64,000 nt of DNA from assembly GCF_006352025.1 (NCBI RefSeq), contig NZ_CP040936.1:1302001-1366000 (forward strand), in the 5' to 3' direction. Both the position numbers and the translations under genes were made by a program. Origin of the DNA: Hymenobacter sp. DG01. GTDB taxonomy: Bacteria; Bacteroidota; Bacteroidia; Cytophagales; Hymenobacteraceae. Below, in pieces: positions 8,832 to 16,237 of this stretch (position 1 is the stretch's first letter; each line of letters starts with the position of its first letter). The notes beneath the pieces are model-generated. The model saw only the letters and a list, made by a program, of their open reading frames with translations. It was not told the origin of the DNA and searched no databases.

Positions 8832-9277
8832 CATGAGGACAAGCAAGTATCCTTCAATTTTGTGGCCGTTCCCATCCGCGAGAACGACATCAAGGCGTCG
8901 GATCTGTTTTTACCAGCCTAGGAGTTGAGGGCGCTCGTGACGACCCTATCAGTGGTTTACTCCGACCTTTCCATCTTCTTTTCTCTCCTCATCATAGTAT
9001 AGCCTTATTTTCCTCTATTGCCGGTACCCTGTTTTGCATTGGCATGGCGTTAGGGGTCAGGACCGGGTATTACTAGGTCAAGATTTTCTTCGTCATCTAT
9101 TGTCTGTTTACCTTAACGCTAAATCTATTTAGCCTGACCACCTCGGCAATACCACTACCTCTAAAATTGTTGAAACTTTTGTTCCCCATTCTCTGCATCT
9201 GGGCTGCTATTATCGTCGCCCGTAACCCGTTGCGCCGGCCAACGGCTGAAGAGGCTAATGTTACAGCGGGGCAGTAG
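8832..9277 (+). pseudogene. Decayed membrane-protein gene (two stops, one frameshift)
   Basis: Reading plus-strand frames piecewise gives a coherent hydrophobic protein. Frame A (8832-9002) reads ...FNFVAVPIREND..., is broken by TAG at 8919, then continues through a transmembrane-like stretch to TAG at 9000. A shift to the frame of 8996 continues ALFSSIAGTLFCIGMALG to TAG at 9074, then a long hydrophobic stretch (FFVIYCLFTL..., LKLLFPILCIWAAIIVA) to TAG at 9275. Three or four membrane segments survive. I do not recognise the family. Reading it as a relic is inference from hydrophobic continuity across frames. Confidence 0.45.
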
Positions 9278-9305
9278 AAATCGACCGAATTAACTCACCT
9301 AAGCA

Positions 9306-9707
9306 ATGGTACTACTTGCCGCGTATCCGTTTGTCAGTTTCTACCTACACGACATTGGTTGCTGCACCATTGAGGCTGTTTGGGGCGAGGACACCAACGA
9401 CATATTCTTCCGTGAGGCCGTTCTACAGGGTCTTATGTTCATCCGGCAGCATAAAGTGGAGAGTTGGATAGCGGATGACCGGCGGCTTGGCCCTATGGAG
9501 CCGCACGTGCTGGAATGGGTCGCTGAAGAAGTGCTGCCAGCCATGGCCGCCAGTGGCCTGCGCCGGCTGGCCATGGTAGAGTCAGGCGACTGGCTAAACC
9601 GCGACCTCATCAAGGAAGCCTACATGCCGCCGGTTGAGAACCTTTCCATAGAAATAAGGCACTTTGCCGACGTATCCTCTGCCCGCGCCTGGGCACGCAG
9701 TAAGTAA
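9306..9707 (+). CDS. Small STAS/SpoIIAA-like protein
   Basis: 133-residue cytoplasmic protein with no signal peptide. A beta-alpha pattern resembles STAS-like/SpoIIAA-like folds: an N-terminal sheet, ESWIADDRRLG, EEVLPAMAASGLRRLAMVESGD and a C-terminal ADVSSARAWARS. A second gene at 25110-25562 encodes a divergent paralog with the same anchor positions (WI..., P-[KR]-hA-x-xGhRRLAhVE, F...AR.WAR). The family is common in Hymenobacter-type genomes, but its role is unknown. It sits in the lower-GC stretch after tRNA-Met. The ATG aligns with the paralog start. Confidence 0.6.
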   Translation: MVLLAAYPFVSFYLHDIGCCTIEAVWGEDTNDIFFREAVLQGLMFIRQHKVESWIADDRRLGPMEPHVLEWVAEEVLPAMAASGLRRLAMVESGDWLNRDLIKEAYMPPVENLSIEIRHFADVSSARAWARSK

Positions 9708-10007
9708 GTTCTTGCCCCGTGACACGGTTTACAGAAGTAACGCTGTTACAATCAGGCAGCCACTAGTAATGCTGATGTATGTGCAAATCACAAGTATAGC
9801 AATAGGTTTTGACTGCTCTATCTTATCTAATGTCCTATCCGTAACACGAATGGCCTGTCTAAAACATTGTTATTTCACCTTTATCACAGGTCGAGTAAAG
9901 AAGCTTTTAGCCTATTTAGAAACCCAAAACTGCAGGGTTATATATAACACTAGCTTTTGCAGGCCGTATCAGGAGCAATTATGTGCCCTGCTTTTCTTGG
10001 TTAGCTT
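9708..10007. other. Lower-GC intergenic stretch, no gene seen
   Basis: About 300 bases with more A/T than flanking genes. An open frame crossing it (from 9664) overlaps the end of the STAS-like gene and shows no protein-like features. No clear promoter box was found ahead of the small ORF at 10008; a near match TAGCTTTT lies near 9950. Confidence 0.4.
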
Positions 10008-10139
10008 ATGCGTACGCCCTTCATTAAGCAACGCCCCCGTAGCAACGGTAATATGCCCCGTGAGTCAGGCAATTGGCTTTGGTACGTTGTGGGGCTGCTC
10101 ACCGTGCTGTGGCTTGTGTACACCTGGTTTTTTGAGTGA
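10008..10139 (+). CDS. Possible 43-residue single-pass membrane protein
   Basis: ATG at 10008, TGA at 10137. The basic, polar N-terminus (KQRPRSNGNMPRESG) is followed by one clear transmembrane helix (WYVVGLLTVLWLVYTWFF). It is closed by a strong terminator at 10152-10188. The organisation (positive-inside tail plus one helix) resembles genuine bacterial small membrane proteins, but I recognise no family. A chance ORF is possible. Confidence 0.45.
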   Translation: MRTPFIKQRPRSNGNMPRESGNWLWYVVGLLTVLWLVYTWFFE

Positions 10140-10151
10140 TAACCAGCCAGC

Positions 10152-10188
10152 AAAAAAAGCGCCCGACCAGTTTTGGTCGGGCGCTTTT
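10152..10188. terminator. Bidirectional terminator (small ORF and rplT)
   Basis: 12-bp perfect stem agcgcccgacca / tggtcgggcgct with A/T runs on both sides, between the 43-codon ORF and the end of rplT. Confidence 0.9.
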
Positions 10189-10223
10189 GGCTTATCAGAA
10201 ACGCACCGGTAAACCGGTAACGC

Positions 10224-10568
10224 TTACTTGATTTTTTCTACGATACCTTTGAAGGCCTCAGGATGGTTCAGGGCCAGATCAGCCAACACTTTGCGGTTCA
10301 GATCAATGCCAGCCTTCTTCAGGCCGCCCATGAACTGCGAGTACGACAGACCATGCTCACGAGCTCCGGCGTTGATACGCTGAATCCAGAGGGCGCGGAA
10401 CTCACGCTTCTTAACTTTCCGGTCACGGTAGGCATACAGCAGACCTTTTTCAACCGCGTTTTTGGCAACGGTCCATACGTTTTTGCGACGGCCGTAGTAG
10501 CCTTTCGCCAAACGCATTACTTTTTTCCGACGGTGACGCGAGGCCACGTGGTTTACACTTCTTGGCAT
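10224..10568 (-). CDS. rplT: 50S ribosomal protein L20
   Basis: 114-residue early-assembly 23S rRNA-binding protein. It begins [20 protein letters not shown], with [19 protein letters not shown] and [15 protein letters not shown]. Last gene of the thrS-infC-rpmI-rplT cluster. In other bacteria L20 represses rpmI-rplT translation or readthrough; here a terminator-like hairpin lies upstream of rpmI. Confidence 0.97.
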   Translation of the reverse strand: MPRSVNHVASRHRRKKVMRLAKGYYGRRKNVWTVAKNAVEKGLLYAYRDRKVKKREFRALWIQRINAGAREHGLSYSQFMGGLKKAGIDLNRKVLADLALNHPEAFKGIVEKIK

Positions 10569-10640
10569 AACCAGTTTTTTTTGGCGGCCGGCGGCGGCTC
10601 TAGCCGCAGCTTGCTTTCCTACCGGACGCCTGGTTTGGAG

Positions 10641-10734
10641 GAATTAAAAACTAAAAATTGGTAATTAAAAATCCGTAACCTGAAATGCCATAGCGCATCA
10701 ATTCCTGATTTTTAATTCTCAATTTTTAATTGAA
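10641..10734. repeat. AT-rich intergenic palindrome between rpmI and rplT
   Basis: Arms 10649-10673 and 10707-10731 are inverted repeats over 25 bp with three mismatches. They are made of the words aattaaaaattg and aattaaaaatc. The word ttctcaatttttaatt is shared exactly with the palindrome at 50748-50846. Confidence 0.7.
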
Positions 10735-10929
10735 TTAGATGGCAAGCATGTCCTTTACGCGGCCCATATCAGCCGAGCTAACCAGACCAACGTGCGTGAG
10801 GGCACGCTTCTGCTTGGTGGTTTTCTTGGTCAGGATGTGGCTTTTGAAGGCGTGCTTACGCTTCACTTTGCCCGTGCCGGTCAGCGAGAACCGCTTTTTG
10901 GCGCCGGACTTGGTTTTTACTTTCGGCAT
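10735..10929 (-). CDS. rpmI: 50S ribosomal protein L35
   Basis: 64-residue basic protein of the large subunit. It begins [31 protein letters not shown], the family signature. It lies between infC and rplT as in most bacteria. Confidence 0.96.
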   Translation of the reverse strand: MPKVKTKSGAKKRFSLTGTGKVKRKHAFKSHILTKKTTKQKRALTHVGLVSSADMGRVKDMLAI

Positions 10930-10991
10930 TGTCGTGAAAAAAAAGGTGAAAAAACTGCGGCGGTCGGCTGCCTAGGGCCGGTGCGCCAGCG

Positions 10992-11013
10992 AAAAACAGG
11001 AATGAAATTCCTG
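10992..11013 (-). terminator. Terminator or attenuator between infC and rpmI
   Basis: 7-bp stem caggaat / attcctg, 3-nt loop, followed on the minus strand by five Us. It lies just past infC and 63 nt before rpmI. Because rpmI and rplT have no obvious promoter of their own, it may be a partial terminator. Confidence 0.65.
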
Positions 11014-11021
11014 GAAAAAGC

Positions 11022-11657
11022 TTACTCAGCTGCCTTGTCGGCGGGAGCGGGCTTGGCCTCCTTGGGAGCATCCTTACCAGCTTCTTTCGGGGCGGCCTTC
11101 TTTACCGGAGCGGCTGCCTTAGGCGCCAGGTACAGGAACATACGCTTGCCTTCGAGTTTAGGCAGCTGCTCTACCTTAGCCAGATCCTCGAGGGCCTGGG
11201 CAAACTTGAGCAGCAGGATTTCGCCCCGCTCTTTGAACACAATGCTACGACCGACGAAGTGAACGTACGCTTTAATCTTGGCGCCTTCCTTCAGAAACTC
11301 CTGAGCGTGCTTCAGTTTGAAAGCAAAGTCGTGGTCATCGGTATTCGGTCCGAAACGGATTTCCTTGATGACTACTTTGGTTTGCTTGGCCTTCAGCTCG
11401 CGGGTTTTCTTTTTCTGCTCGTACTTGAACTTGGAGTAGTCAATTACGCGGCACACGGGCGGTACAGCCGTGGGCGAAATTTCGACGAGGTCGAGGTTCT
11501 GCTCCTGGGCCATACGGCGGGCCTGCTCGATGGAGTAGATGCCCTGCTCAATGTTGTCGCCAACAAGGCGAACTTCCCGGGCCGTAATCTTTTGATTGAT
11601 TTTAAACGGCTCCTCCACTTGAGCGCGGGGGATATAGCGGCGGTTTGGGGTAGCTAT
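11022..11657 (-). CDS. infC: Translation initiation factor IF-3, ATA start
   Basis: IF-3 (211 residues from the proposed start) binds 30S subunits and rejects non-canonical start codons. The N-domain ([16 protein letters not shown]) and C-domain ([32 protein letters not shown]) are intact, with a Lys/Ala/Pro-rich tail after about 180. No ATG fits. The first GTG (11618) would cut the conserved [12 protein letters not shown] leader, whereas ATA at 11655-11657 restores it and is preceded by AAGGAG seven bases away. A rare start allows IF-3 to autoregulate, as known for AUU in E. coli infC. Confidence 0.92.
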   Translation of the reverse strand: MATPNRRYIPRAQVEEPFKINQKITAREVRLVGDNIEQGIYSIEQARRMAQEQNLDLVEISPTAVPPVCRVIDYSKFKYEQKKKTRELKAKQTKVVIKEIRFGPNTDDHDFAFKLKHAQEFLKEGAKIKAYVHFVGRSIVFKERGEILLLKFAQALEDLAKVEQLPKLEGKRMFLYLAPKAAAPVKKAAPKEAGKDAPKEAKPAPADKAAE

Positions 11658-11664
11658 GGCGTTT

Positions 11665-11670
11665 CTCCTT
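11665..11670 (-). promoter_or_regulatory. Strong Shine-Dalgarno that fixes the infC ATA start
   Basis: AAGGAG on the minus strand, 7 nt before ATA at 11657. Shine-Dalgarno sequences are otherwise almost absent upstream of genes in this window, so this one is exceptional and decides the start. Confidence 0.8.
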
Positions 11671-11872
11671 AAGGTGAAAATCGAAATCTATACTGAACTA
11701 CTAGGACGTCGGAATGTCGTAGCGGGTTCAATCAGCGGGCGAATATCCGTCATTTTTTCCAAACGCTCAAAAATGACTATATAAAATTGTCGGACCCTCC
11801 CCTCCCCGAACTGCTTAAAAGAGGTTCCGTTTGCTTGTTTTGCACACCGGATGCCTACCCCCGGATACGACG

Positions 11873-11908
11873 CCAGCCCTATGCTGCTAGAGAGCAGCAT
11901 AGGGCTGG
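11873..11908 (-). other. Perfect 16-bp hairpin after thrS
   Basis: ccagccctatgctgct pairs perfectly with agcagcatagggctgg across a 4-nt loop, 39 nt past the thrS stop. No U-tract follows on the infC side. It is probably an mRNA 3' end or a factor-assisted terminator separating thrS from infC. Confidence 0.7.
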
Positions 11909-11946
11909 GAGGTTGACCCGAAAAGGGAGCGGGCCGGATGGAGCGG

Positions 11947-13890
11947 CTATTTACCGTCCATCATGTCGTTTACTTGCCGCTGGAAGTTGGCAATGAATTC
12001 ATCTACCGGCATAGAGCCCAGGTCGCCTTCGCCGTGCTTGCGCACCGATACGACTCCATTCTCCTGCTCCTTCTCGCCCACGATGAGCATGTAGGGCACC
12101 TTCGATACTTCGGCGTCGCGGATTTTGCGGCCGATTTTCTCGTCGCGGTGGTCCACGGTGCCGCGCAGCTCGGCGGCCTGCAACCGGTCGTACACCTGCT
12201 GGGCGTAATCGTGGTACTTCTCCGAAATGGGCAGCACGGCAAACTGCTCGGGCGAGAGCCAGAGCGGGAAGTTACCGCCGCAGTGCTCAATCAGAACGGC
12301 CACGAAGCGCTCCAGCGAGCCGAACGGAGCCCGGTGAATCATCACGGGGCGCTGGCGGGAGTTGTCAGGCGCTACGTATTCCAGCTCAAAGCGCTCGGGG
12401 AGGTTATAGTCAACCTGAATCGTGCCCAGTTGCCACTTGCGGCCCAGCGCGTCGCGCACCATAAAATCGAGCTTGGGGCCGTAGAAGGCTGCCTCTCCCA
12501 ACTCGGTTACCGTGTTAAGGCCTTTTTCGGCGGCAGCTTCCTGAATAGCCGCCTCAGCGCGGGCCCAGTTTTCATCGGAGCCGATGTACTTGGTTTTGTT
12601 TTCGGGGTCGCGCAGAGAAATCTGAGCCGTGAACTCGGGGAAGTCGAGGGCTTTCAACACGTAGAGCACAATGTCGATAACCTTCAGGAACTCTTCTTTT
12701 ACCTGGTCGGGGCGGCAGAAGATGTGGGCGTCGTCCTGGGTAAAGCCGCGCACGCGGGTCAGGCCGTGCAGTTCGCCCGACTGCTCGTAGCGGTACACCG
12801 TACCAAACTCGGCCAGGCGCACGGGAAGGTCGCGGTATGAGCGGGGCTTGCTACGATAGATTTCGCAGTGGTGGGGGCAGTTCATGGGCTTGAGGAAGAA
12901 TTCCTCGCCCGGATTCGGCGTTTTAATGGGCTGGAACGAGTCGGCGCCGTACTTCTCGTAGTGGCCCGAGGTAACGTACAACTCCTTGGCGCCAATGTGC
13001 GGCGTCACTACGGGCTGGTAGCCGGCCTTCATCTGAGCCCGGCGCAGGAACTGCTCCAGCCGCTCGCGCAGGGCCGTGCCTTTGGGCAGCCACAGAGGTA
13101 GGCCGGCGCCTACCTTCTCCGAGAAGGTAAACAGCTCCAGCTCCTTGCCCAGCTTGCGGTGGTCGCGGCGCTTGGCTTCCTCCAGCTTCTCGAGGTATTC
13201 GGTCAGCTCTTTGGCCTTGGGGAAGGTGATGCCGTAGATGCGCGTGAGCTGTTTGTTTTTCTCATCGCCACGCCAGTAGGCTCCGGCCACGTTGAGCAGC
13301 TTAACAGCCTTGATGGGGCTGGTATCGGGGATGTGCGGGCCGCGGCACAGATCCGTGAAGTCGCCCTGGGTGTAGAAAGTGATAGAGCCGTCTTCGAGGC
13401 GCTCCAGCAAATCCAGCTTGTAGGGGTCGTTCTTCTCGGTGAAGTAGGCAATGGCATCAGCCTTACTTACTTCGCGGCGCTCGTACTGGCTTTTTTTCTT
13501 GGCCAACTCCAGCATCTTTTTCTCGACTTCCGGCAGGTCGTCGGTGGAGATGGTGCGGCCTTCGCCCAGATCGATGTCGTAGTAGAAGCCGTTTTCGATG
13601 GCCGGACCGATGCCCAGCTTCACGCCAGGGTAGAGGGCTTCGAGGGCCTCGGCCATGAGGTGAGCCGAGGAGTGCCAGAAGGTGGACTTACCTTCCGGGT
13701 CGTTCCAGGTCAGAATGGCCACTTCGGCATCCTGTTCAATGGGGCGGTGCAGGTCGCGCACTTCGCCGTTGACGCGCACGCCGAGGGCATTGCGGGCGAG
13801 GCCTTCGCTGATGCCGGCGGCAACGTCGTAGCCCGTGGCGCCATCTACAAACTGGCGCACCGAGCCGTCGGGGAGGGTGATGTTGAGCAT
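11947..13890 (-). CDS. thrS: Threonyl-tRNA synthetase
   Basis: 647-residue class II synthetase charging tRNA-Thr. Domains are N-terminal TGS (1-60, [11 protein letters not shown]), the second editing domain (about 65-240), the catalytic core with zinc-binding MNCPHHC and motif 3 [18 protein letters not shown], and the C-terminal anticodon-binding domain. The ATG at 13890 (MLNITLPDG) begins exactly at the TGS domain; 24 upstream codons carry no homology. It heads the thrS-infC-rpmI-rplT cluster. Confidence 0.97.
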   Translation of the reverse strand: MLNITLPDGSVRQFVDGATGYDVAAGISEGLARNALGVRVNGEVRDLHRPIEQDAEVAILTWNDPEGKSTFWHSSAHLMAEALEALYPGVKLGIGPAIENGFYYDIDLGEGRTISTDDLPEVEKKMLELAKKKSQYERREVSKADAIAYFTEKNDPYKLDLLERLEDGSITFYTQGDFTDLCRGPHIPDTSPIKAVKLLNVAGAYWRGDEKNKQLTRIYGITFPKAKELTEYLEKLEEAKRRDHRKLGKELELFTFSEKVGAGLPLWLPKGTALRERLEQFLRRAQMKAGYQPVVTPHIGAKELYVTSGHYEKYGADSFQPIKTPNPGEEFFLKPMNCPHHCEIYRSKPRSYRDLPVRLAEFGTVYRYEQSGELHGLTRVRGFTQDDAHIFCRPDQVKEEFLKVIDIVLYVLKALDFPEFTAQISLRDPENKTKYIGSDENWARAEAAIQEAAAEKGLNTVTELGEAAFYGPKLDFMVRDALGRKWQLGTIQVDYNLPERFELEYVAPDNSRQRPVMIHRAPFGSLERFVAVLIEHCGGNFPLWLSPEQFAVLPISEKYHDYAQQVYDRLQAAELRGTVDHRDEKIGRKIRDAEVSKVPYMLIVGEKEQENGVVSVRKHGEGDLGSMPVDEFIANFQRQVNDMMDGK

Positions 13891-14027
13891 AGAATGGGGA
13901 TAATGGCTATACAAACAGCCGTGAAGCCGCAAGTTAGGAGTTTCTGCTTGCTCCGGGCGCAACTTTGGCGCCGCTGCCCCAGTAGGCCGCCGGTTCAGAG
14001 GCCCGGGCCGGCCCTACCCCTGTAGCG

Positions 14028-15152
14028 CTACAAACCGCTGTTGGGCTTCTCTACTACAATAGGCTCAACAGCTTCTACCGTCGGGCGACGAATTTCTTCC
14101 ACCAGAATGCCTTTGGCGCGGTTGCTTGTCTTCCACACCTTATAGGTCCAGTGCCGATTACCCGGGTTTTCGGCTACCAGCAGCCGGTATTGCTCAGCGG
14201 CTTCGGGCCAGCGGGCCAGGCTTTCCAGACTTTCGGCCAGCATCTGGCGGGCGCCGGTCAACCGCGGAGCCCGGCGCAGGGCCCGTTGCAGGTGAGGTAC
14301 GGCCACTGCGTACTGGTGGCGCTTGTAAGCGACCAGGGCCAGGCGGTAGTCGGCGCGGTAGAAGGTAGTATCGAGCTGCACAGTGCGGGCGTAGATGCGG
14401 GTGGCACTATCCGGCTGGTTCTGAAGTTCAAACTGCCGCCCGTAATCGTACCAGAGCGGGCCGTAGGTTGGGGCCAGCTTAAGGCCCCGGGCCGCGTAGA
14501 GGGCGGCTTGCTGGGGTTGCCGGAAGGCATTCGACAGAAAGGCCAGCTGGTGCAGGGTTTCCGGCTGGCGAGGGTCGCGGGCCAGGCTGGCCCGCAGGTA
14601 GTCCAGGGCCTGTACCGTATCCTGCAGGCCTACGTAGGCAACTCCTTTATAGAACAGCGCCGCGGCATCGTCGGGCTCCTGCTGCAGGGCACGGTCCAGC
14701 TGATCGAGGGCATCCTGGTAGCGGCGCGTGGCCAGGTGCATTTCCCCAACCAGCAGGTTCAGGCTGGGAGAGGCATAGCCACGGCGCCCCGCTTCCGTAG
14801 TAGCCGCCAGAGCCGACTTGATTTGCCCCCGCGCCCGCAGGGCCCGGGCCTTGGTGAAATAAAATTCCCCCGGGGCGTCATCCAGCTCCAGGGCTTGGTT
14901 GATGTCGCGGAGGGCGGCTTCGACCTGCCCGGCGTCGAGGCGAAAAGCGGCGCGGCGAGCGTACAGGGAAGCATTACGCGGTTGACGGGCAATGGCTCCA
15001 TCCAGCTCTTCGGCCTGAATGCGGGGCCCGCTCTGTACCGTGCGCAGGTTCACCATGGTATCCGGGCGCTCGGCGGGCGCATCGGTGCAGGCAGCTAAGC
15101 CCAGGGCGCCGGCGGCGGGTAGCAGCAAACGATAGAAGGAGAAATGAGGCAC
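14028..15152 (-). CDS. TPR-repeat lipoprotein
   Basis: 374-residue predicted outer- or inner-membrane lipoprotein with lipobox LAAC near residue 21. About eight tetratricopeptide repeats follow (for example PRNASLYARRAAFRLDAGQVEAAL, DDAAALFYKGVAYVGLQDTV, TYGPLWYDYGRQFELQNQPD), suggesting a scaffold. The GTG at 15152 was chosen because it gives a proper signal peptide and a TATCTTTG promoter box lies at 15173-15180. Upstream in-frame codons would overlap the next gene. The partner is unknown. Confidence 0.8.
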   Translation of the reverse strand: MPHFSFYRLLLPAAGALGLAACTDAPAERPDTMVNLRTVQSGPRIQAEELDGAIARQPRNASLYARRAAFRLDAGQVEAALRDINQALELDDAPGEFYFTKARALRARGQIKSALAATTEAGRRGYASPSLNLLVGEMHLATRRYQDALDQLDRALQQEPDDAAALFYKGVAYVGLQDTVQALDYLRASLARDPRQPETLHQLAFLSNAFRQPQQAALYAARGLKLAPTYGPLWYDYGRQFELQNQPDSATRIYARTVQLDTTFYRADYRLALVAYKRHQYAVAVPHLQRALRRAPRLTGARQMLAESLESLARWPEAAEQYRLLVAENPGNRHWTYKVWKTSNRAKGILVEEIRRPTVEAVEPIVVEKPNSGL

Positions 15153-15172
15153 GGTAGAAAGCAAGGACGCCG

Positions 15173-15180
15173 CAAAGATA
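15173..15180 (-). promoter_or_regulatory. Promoter -7 box for the TPR lipoprotein
   Basis: TATCTTTG on the minus strand, an exact TAnnTTTG match, 21 nt upstream of the GTG at 15152. It argues against any longer reading of that gene. Confidence 0.55.
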
Positions 15181-15210
15181 CGCCCCGCTACTATTCGTGC
15201 GGCCTCCAGC

Positions 15211-16068
15211 CTACAGCTTCCGGACGTGGCGGCTGATCTGGCGACGCAGCTTGCGGTTGAGCTGCTCCAGCATGCGGCGGCAGCGGCGGCTGATTTCCAG
15301 CTCATCGGCCGTAACGGGGGTAAGCGTTACGGCTTCCTGCAGCACGGCCGTGGCCCGGGTTTGCTGGCTGCGGTTGAGGTACACCCGCGCCAGATCATAG
15401 GCATACTGAATGCGCTTGGGGTCCAGCTCGTGAGCACGCTGCAGGGCATCGATGGCCCGAAACGTGCTGGCCCCGGCGGGCATTCCTCCCAGAAACAACC
15501 GGCTGAAAAGCCGCTCGAGCGGGTTGTAATGGTCAACGCGGTAATGCCAGCGGCCCAGCAGCTGCCAGGCTTCGGCCCATTCCGGGCGCAGCTCTACGGC
15601 CCGGAAAACATGAGGGCGCATTTCGCGGTAAGCCAGCAGCCGGCCCCGGGCCGTAAACAGGGTAGCCTGGTTGGCCAGTGTCAGGGCTTCGGCATAGTGG
15701 CCTTCGGCACCGTCGGGGTGCACCACCAGTGCCCGGCTGGAGTAGAGGCGGGCCGCCGCGAAATACGCCGATTTCCGGGTTTCATCGGTGTAGCGGGCCC
15801 CGATCCGGACGCTGAGTACGGCGGCCTGCCACAGAGCTTCATACGTGGCGGGAGCTTTACTAAGAGCTTGCTCGTACTTGGCCAAAGCCTCCGATTCGTG
15901 GTATTGGGCTTGCAGGCTGCGGGCCTGGACCAGCAGCTCAGCAACCGTGGGGGCGGGCGCTTCGGGAGGGCGGCTGGCTGACTGCGCCTGCTGGGACCTT
16001 GCCTCCCTACCCATCAGTAACAAGCCAAGCAGCACTATCCGCAGGAAAATCAGACCCGAACGCAACAT
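15211..16068 (-). CDS. Secreted TPR-repeat protein
   Basis: 285-residue protein with a signal peptide (LIFLRIVLLGLLLMGREARSQ). Helical repeats follow, with VAELLVQARSLQAQYHESEALAKYEQAL, GARYTDETRKSAYFAAARLYSSRALVVHPDGAEGHYAEAL and RPEWAEAWQLLGRWHY. The pattern resembles the regulator-of-microtubule-dynamics-like TPR group found in Bacteroidota. Adjacent to, and upstream of, a second TPR gene, though each has its own promoter box. ATG at 16068 was chosen since the -7 box TACCTTTG lies at 16075-16082. Confidence 0.75.
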   Translation of the reverse strand: MLRSGLIFLRIVLLGLLLMGREARSQQAQSASRPPEAPAPTVAELLVQARSLQAQYHESEALAKYEQALSKAPATYEALWQAAVLSVRIGARYTDETRKSAYFAAARLYSSRALVVHPDGAEGHYAEALTLANQATLFTARGRLLAYREMRPHVFRAVELRPEWAEAWQLLGRWHYRVDHYNPLERLFSRLFLGGMPAGASTFRAIDALQRAHELDPKRIQYAYDLARVYLNRSQQTRATAVLQEAVTLTPVTADELEISRRCRRMLEQLNRKLRRQISRHVRKL

Positions 16069-16074
16069 GATAAG

Positions 16075-16082
16075 CAAAGGTA
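16075..16082 (-). promoter_or_regulatory. Promoter -7 box only 6 nt before a start codon
   Basis: TACCTTTG on the minus strand. With a start about 5 nt downstream, the transcript would begin at or beside the ATG at 16068, giving a leaderless or nearly leaderless mRNA. Confidence 0.5.
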
Positions 16083-16191
16083 CTTTTTAGGAGCCGGCAA
16101 GGGTACGGAACAGATCTGGGTGCGGCGCTTACCTACCCCAAACCTACTCATGAACCTGACTTCTTCTGAAATTCCTACCCCCGCTTACAAG

Positions 16192-16220
16192 AAAAGGCCG
16201 ACCTGTTGGGTCGGCCTTTT
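16192..16220. terminator. Terminator of parC
   Basis: 12-bp perfect stem aaaaggccgacc / ggtcggcctttt with a 5-nt loop, 18 nt past the parC stop. Confidence 0.9.
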
Positions 16221-16237
16221 CCGGTAGGCAAGCGCCG

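Noticed and set aside
8716..8928. 70-codon frame before the relic gene
   Set aside because: No family, no promoter, and it overlaps the relic membrane gene in a different frame.
9664..10212. 182-codon frame crossing the end of the STAS-like gene
   Set aside because: It overlaps a supported gene, runs through the terminator at 10152, and lacks protein-like features; the 43-codon ORF in another frame is more plausible.
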